DNA of 64,000 nt. It comes from Spisula solida. Taxonomy: Eukaryota > Mollusca > Bivalvia > Venerida > Mactridae. Shown one piece after another: positions 60,401 to 64,000 of this stretch; the first letter of the stretch is position 1, and each line of letters begins with the position of its first letter. A model generated the notes under the pieces. That model was given only the letters and a program-made list of their open reading frames with translations. It ran no database searches and had not been told where the DNA came from. The stretch lies in contig OX365953.1 in the NCBI GenBank assembly GCA_947247005.1, forward strand, positions 8,189,001 through 8,253,000, in the 5' to 3' direction. The position numbers and the translations under genes were made by a program.

Positions 60401-63400
60401 CTTAACTTATATAATCATTGATTGTCGCACCCCATGTAAGCGCGGGCGGCGCAACCCGTTAAACGTGCCGTTATTTATTGAATGTCGATGTAGTTAACAT
60501 GCTATTTTGAATTTGTTTTTTTAATTTGGCGCGTATATTTCACGTAGCTTTTCTGTACGTTATTATCAAGTCATTTCTGCAAATTTCGATGAATAAGCGT
60601 CATTCGCACGCGAACCATGCAATTTTGAAATTCATCACTGAATTCGAAATATACTCAAAATGGCGACGTTAGGGAAGAGCAAGGACCGCAGAATGGCTAT
60701 TGAGTTTTGTGTACAGATGGGAATGACACCAATAGACACGTTCAAAAAGCTTAAAAATACTTAGAGATATAGTGGTGTGTCTAGGGCACTTGTGTACAAA
60801 TGGCATGGCAGGTTTAGTGATGGATGGACTGATACATTGCCTCGAGGAAGAACGCCATATAAAGATCTACGGATTGGCTGGTCAGAACGTCATAGATAGC
60901 GAAGTTGAAGGCGTATTTACGGGGCTCGCGTTTTTAAGATCGAGCAGAAAACATGTGTGCGATACAAAAATTCAATCGCTCATTAAATGTGAATGGTTTA
61001 AGGAGGTGTATCAAAGGTGGATTAAAAGACATCATTAGTGTATCGCTCACAACAGGGAGTAGAATAAACTGATCCGTGTAATCATGTTATTGCGTTACTG
61101 ACGTGACGTCAGTGTGCTCCGCAAATACGTACCATATGTTGTTATAATGTTAATATTTTTTTAATTATTAAATGTATTTTTATGAAATTATGTATACATA
61201 TTCGTAACATATTTATTTAATGTCTGTAAATATTTAAGGCTTAAGCGTTGAATCCTTTTTTGTTAATAAGCAAAGTCTACGATTTACTGGGACAATCCTC
61301 GTAGTACAATGTAAAAATAAAGACTTTAATCAACAAGGCAACATAGTTGAGTACACAGTGTCTTCTCAGTGAGCCTCATAAATTTGCCTTATGCCAAATG
61401 TAAATCCTGAATTCAATTGACCAATGAAATCATCTAATGTTGACCTGGTGATGCGAATGTTGAGTCCAATCTCCAACAGAAATTATCTAAAAGACACATG
61501 ACGATATTTGAGATGAGATTTTTCTTAAATTGAGACGCTTCGGGAGATCGGGGCCCTGGCTGGTATTTACAAAGCAAACTTTTCTTAATCGTATTACATA
61601 AACAAGACAATTTATCAACATTGTGCATAGTTTTGACGCAGCAGTGACATGAATATGTACATTGTAAATACCTTCTGCAATTCCAAAGAAAACATGGGCT
61701 TCAATATGCGTGTAATACGAGCTGCACGAGTTTTTAACTTCAATCAAAAAAGTTTTCAACTAAGATGCTTGGTAAATACAAGCCCTTTTGTAAAGCTTAG
61801 ATATAAAACGTTCCACAGTTTTGTAGACTACCTATATAATCCTCTTCGGGTAGTTTTGCCCCTAAGGCCATGGATGAGACCGAGGATACATTATTTGCTT
61901 TCCATGAAATATAAGACATTTTTCAGCAGCTGTGCCGTTTTGTTCAGCACCCTGTGAAAAATACAGCTTTCAAATGGTGCTGAAAAAACGGTCAAGCAGC
62001 AGAAAATACCTTATAGAAAGCATGGAAAGCAAAAATCCCCCCTTAGCGAGGCGTGTATTACATAGAAATCGATGAGTACACAGTGTCTTCTCAGTGAGCC
62101 TGCAATAGTCTATTTTTGTTTTCCAATGTTGGCATAATTCGGCTTGGACCTGTACCTAAACCTGTAGTCTGACATACAGTCACTGGAATTGTACAGGTAT
62201 TCCGAAAATCCTCATATTCACGAAAAAATGAACGAGGTATTTTGAAGTTCATTCGATAATTCACGGACATGTACGATGTTTTAAATTGTTTTCCGAGTGT
62301 ACCAACCTGTATCACATGTTGTACCAGTGTAACCCGCCTGACACGTACATATCCACTTACTGCCCGACACACTACATGTTCCAGTCACACAAGGGGACGC
62401 AACTTCACACACAGCTATAAAGGTGATGTACAAAGGATACGTTAATGCAAACCAATTTATTTGTTAGAACTGAAAGTAATACAATCTGAAACGCAAACCA
62501 ATGGAAAATGATAAAAATAGAAAAAAACATCGTCTAGAAAAACAAATGCATCGTTTATGGGACAAACTTTTTATGATACAGTCATATAAAATAGAAGTAA
62601 CACAGTGTCTATGTGTACAAACATTCATACTTGTCACCGTTGTAAGTAAACAACGGGTAACCGAACAAATGATAATTGGCACAAAAAGAGAAAGTCATAT
62701 TTTTTTTAAAACAACAGATGCTTTCCCATAATTTAGTATGTTCAAACGTTGAATATGGCCACTCACTGGATCATGTTAAAACAGATTCATGAACGAATCA
62801 TTTATCAGCATGTTGGTTCAAGGGTTACATACCTGCATTTAATTTACAAAATTGAAGACAATTCCTAGTTTTGACAATATAACTAACACAAATTAAACAA
62901 TGTTTACATATTGGACAATTGAAACAGCATTGCATTACATAATAATTATACGAACAAGACCTAGAACTGTACACTCAATGACTTTAAAAACGCCTCACCT
63001 CATTCAAAGCCAAATATCGCTCAATGTATTTATGTTATTGCAAAATAACTTTACATGTGTATTAATTGATCTTCCCTACGTATAATTAAGTTTAGTTTGT
63101 AATACTATTAATATGTTGTCTCATTATTTTCTAGGAATCCTGCAAGCGCACTCCTTCCCAGAAAATAACAAGTCAACCTTTTATTACAAACTAAACTGAT
63201 TTACACGCAGGAAAGATAAATTAATACACATGTAAAATTATTTTGCAGTACAAGTAACATAAATACTTTGAGCGGTATTGGGCTTTGAATAAGGTGAGAC
63301 GTTTTTAAAGTCCTTGAGTGTATATACGTACATTGTTCGCAGTAGAATCCAGAATATATTGGCGGACAAGCACAACTAGCTCCCAGATTACCAGGCACAC

Positions 63401-63445
63401 ACGTGCCACCATTCAAACATTTACAACCATCCCATTCGTCAATAT
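54433..63445 (-). CDS. EGF-repeat and von Willebrand factor A domain protein, 3' part (8 exons, 5' partial)
   Basis: Exons, 5' to 3' on the minus strand: 63445-63332, 62414-62307, 60168-60058, 59117-59004, 57939-57826, 57202-56762, 55991-55848, 55070-54433. All introns are GT-AG and phase 1, so EGF exons can shuffle. The visible part is 593 residues plus stop. Exons 1-5 each encode one six-cysteine EGF module. Four of these start with an acidic/IDE- or INE-type calcium-binding pattern; the second (62414-62307) lacks it. Exons 6-7 encode VWA-1, with [13 protein letters not shown] and MTDG forming a complete metal site (MIDAS). Exon 8 encodes VWA-2 and a short end. VWA-2 has DTSST and LTNG, so the MIDAS aspartate is replaced by Asn. 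No transmembrane segment follows, so the product is probably secreted or matrix-bound and adhesive, like matrilin or collagen-type VWA proteins. The 5' end lies beyond the window. Confidence 0.88.
55190..55465 (+). repeat. Dispersed repeat family T, in the last intron of the EGF/VWA gene
   Basis: GGATTTCTGACAGCTAAAAC, GACTTGGGCGGATCTTTGCT, CTCGGTTGGTTCAGTTGGGC and GCTGCCTTCCCTGTTTGA match 47685-47945 block by block. It lies between the two VWA domains' exons. Confidence 0.6.
58100..58351. mobile_element. TIR element (MITE), family B, copy 2
   Basis: 252 bp with a perfect 25 bp inverted repeat starting TGGGTACTGTTTTATCAAAG. The same ends bound the element at 5387-5623 in the flavoprotein gene. 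It lies in the intron between two EGF exons. Confidence 0.75.
60266..61301 (+). mobile_element. Deletion-derived mariner transposon
   Basis: 1036 bp flanked by TA, with ~30 bp inverted ends (CGAGGGTTGTCCCAGTAAAT then CGTAGACTTT, one mismatch). Starting at ATG 60660, the broken frame contains a Mos-type helix-turn-helix start ([15 protein letters not shown], then [14 protein letters not shown]) with stops at 60762 and 60897. A later frame (about 60898-61038) carries the C-terminal end (YQRWIKRHH). The catalytic DDD region is deleted. It lies in the intron between the EGF exons at 62307 and 60168. Confidence 0.8.
61348..62101. repeat. Segment bounded by a 29 bp direct repeat, with internal hairpin
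   Basis: TGAGTACACAGTGTCTTCTC + AGTGAGCCT occurs exactly at 61348-61376 and 62073-62101. Inside, 61895-62030 is an imperfect inverted repeat with ~58 bp arms (TTTGCTTTCCATG ... TTCAGCACC against GGTGCTGAA ... CATGGAAAGCAAA). It may be an insertion with a long target duplication, or the product of a tandem duplication. Confidence 0.5.
62970..63322. mobile_element. ~350 bp palindrome (foldback insertion) beside an EGF exon
   Basis: Two arms of ~165 bp in opposite orientation meet near 63146. The outer ends read GTACACTCAATGACTTTAAA and TTTAAAGTCCTTGAGTGTAT, and TTTAGTTTGTAAT is shared near the centre. The duplicated, decayed copy of this gene region at 20719-21045 lacks the whole block at the equivalent point, which argues that it inserted here after the duplication. 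It starts about 10 bp downstream of the splice donor of the exon at 63445-63332. Confidence 0.65.
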
Positions 63446-63814
63446 CTGTATGTAAACAATATGACGGTCATTGTCACTGTTGTAGTATATATGGCACTAC
63501 ATACACAATTAATGCAGATGGAAATATAACCCGTTTATGAGATTTCGTAAAAATGTTCAAGACCTCGTAACGCGTTGTTCAATAGCAAATTCTTAACATT
63601 TTTGGTTTGTGACAAAGTGCCATTTCTCAACCAGATTACGATGTTTTGGATTATCAACAACTGCTTTCTAACATAGCAGTTTCACTAGTTTCACTAGTTT
63701 ACACAACAATAACACTACGTATGTTCTAATTTCTAAATTGTCTGCTAGCTGGGAAGAATAATCAGTCTTTAAGACAATCCGTTACCGAACATTTTTACAG
63801 CTGAAACTAGATCT

Positions 63815-63990
63815 ATCAAGTGTGACAGCCGGGACTTTCGACTTTATGACATCAGAACTTGGATTTTCAGCGGTTGAGTTATGTTCGCGTTCAGTTGCAT
63901 GTTGGACATTGTGAAGTGTAATTGTGGTGTGTTGTTTTTATGTTATCTATGCTCGGCTGTTTAAGTTGAGTGCTGCCTGACCGTTGTTTT
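63815..63990 (+). repeat. Dispersed repeat family T, right-edge copy
   Basis: GTTGGACATTGTGAAGTGTA, ATTGTGGTGTGTTGTTTT and TGCTCGGCTGTTTAAGTTGA then GTGCTGCCTGACCG. Closest in layout to the copy at 10495-10605. Confidence 0.5.
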
Positions 63991-64000
63991 AAACGTTTCA

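Overview
This is eukaryotic, AT-rich genomic DNA, most likely from a bivalve or related lophotrochozoan mollusc. The genes are split by GT-AG introns, the protein families fit an animal (a two-cysteine-cluster Toll-like receptor and an EGF/VWA extracellular protein), and the intergenic DNA is packed with tRNA-derived SINEs, short inverted-repeat (MITE-like) transposons, mariner remnants and minisatellites of the kind common in bivalve genomes. The species cannot be fixed from the sequence alone.

Three genes can be supported. (1) A complete 11-exon plus-strand gene (3273-17123) encodes a 474-residue FAD-dependent oxidoreductase of the geranylgeranyl-reductase family with an N-terminal membrane anchor. 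All ten introns have GT-AG ends, and the exons sum to exactly 475 codons. (2) A minus-strand gene (35767-38266) encodes a Toll-like receptor with two LRR/cysteine-cluster blocks, one transmembrane helix and a TIR domain, nearly all in one exon. (3) The 3' part of a minus-strand gene (54433-63445, continuing past the right edge) encodes five EGF-like modules followed by two von Willebrand factor A domains; eight exons are visible.

Layout. 1-3272: SINE and MITE debris. 3273-17123: the flavoprotein gene, whose introns carry several MITEs, a recent element with long direct terminal repeats (6974-9085) and a large minisatellite (12475-14475). 17124-35500: no intact gene, but it holds a relic of the EGF gene, a dead LINE reverse transcriptase, a 25-27 bp minisatellite, a ~185 bp satellite (27630-30445), SINEs and a TIR element. 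35767-38266: the TLR. 40430-42640: a 30 bp minisatellite. 42950-47290: hairpin, MITE, a bivalve-type dispersed repeat and a dead retroelement RT. 50065-51140: an inverted, broken copy of the TLR 3' end. 51478-53582: a ~2.1 kb element with long TIRs. 54433-64000: the EGF/VWA gene with transposons in its introns.

The three genes show no sign of acting together. The receptor is an innate-immunity type, the EGF/VWA protein is a secreted or matrix adhesion type, and the flavoprotein is a membrane-associated, probably isoprenoid-reducing enzyme. The most informative structures are two internal segmental duplications (TLR 3' end; EGF exon). Each has a decayed copy, and each reveals a later insertion or deletion when the copies are compared. 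I did not find a convincing unknown multi-gene system.
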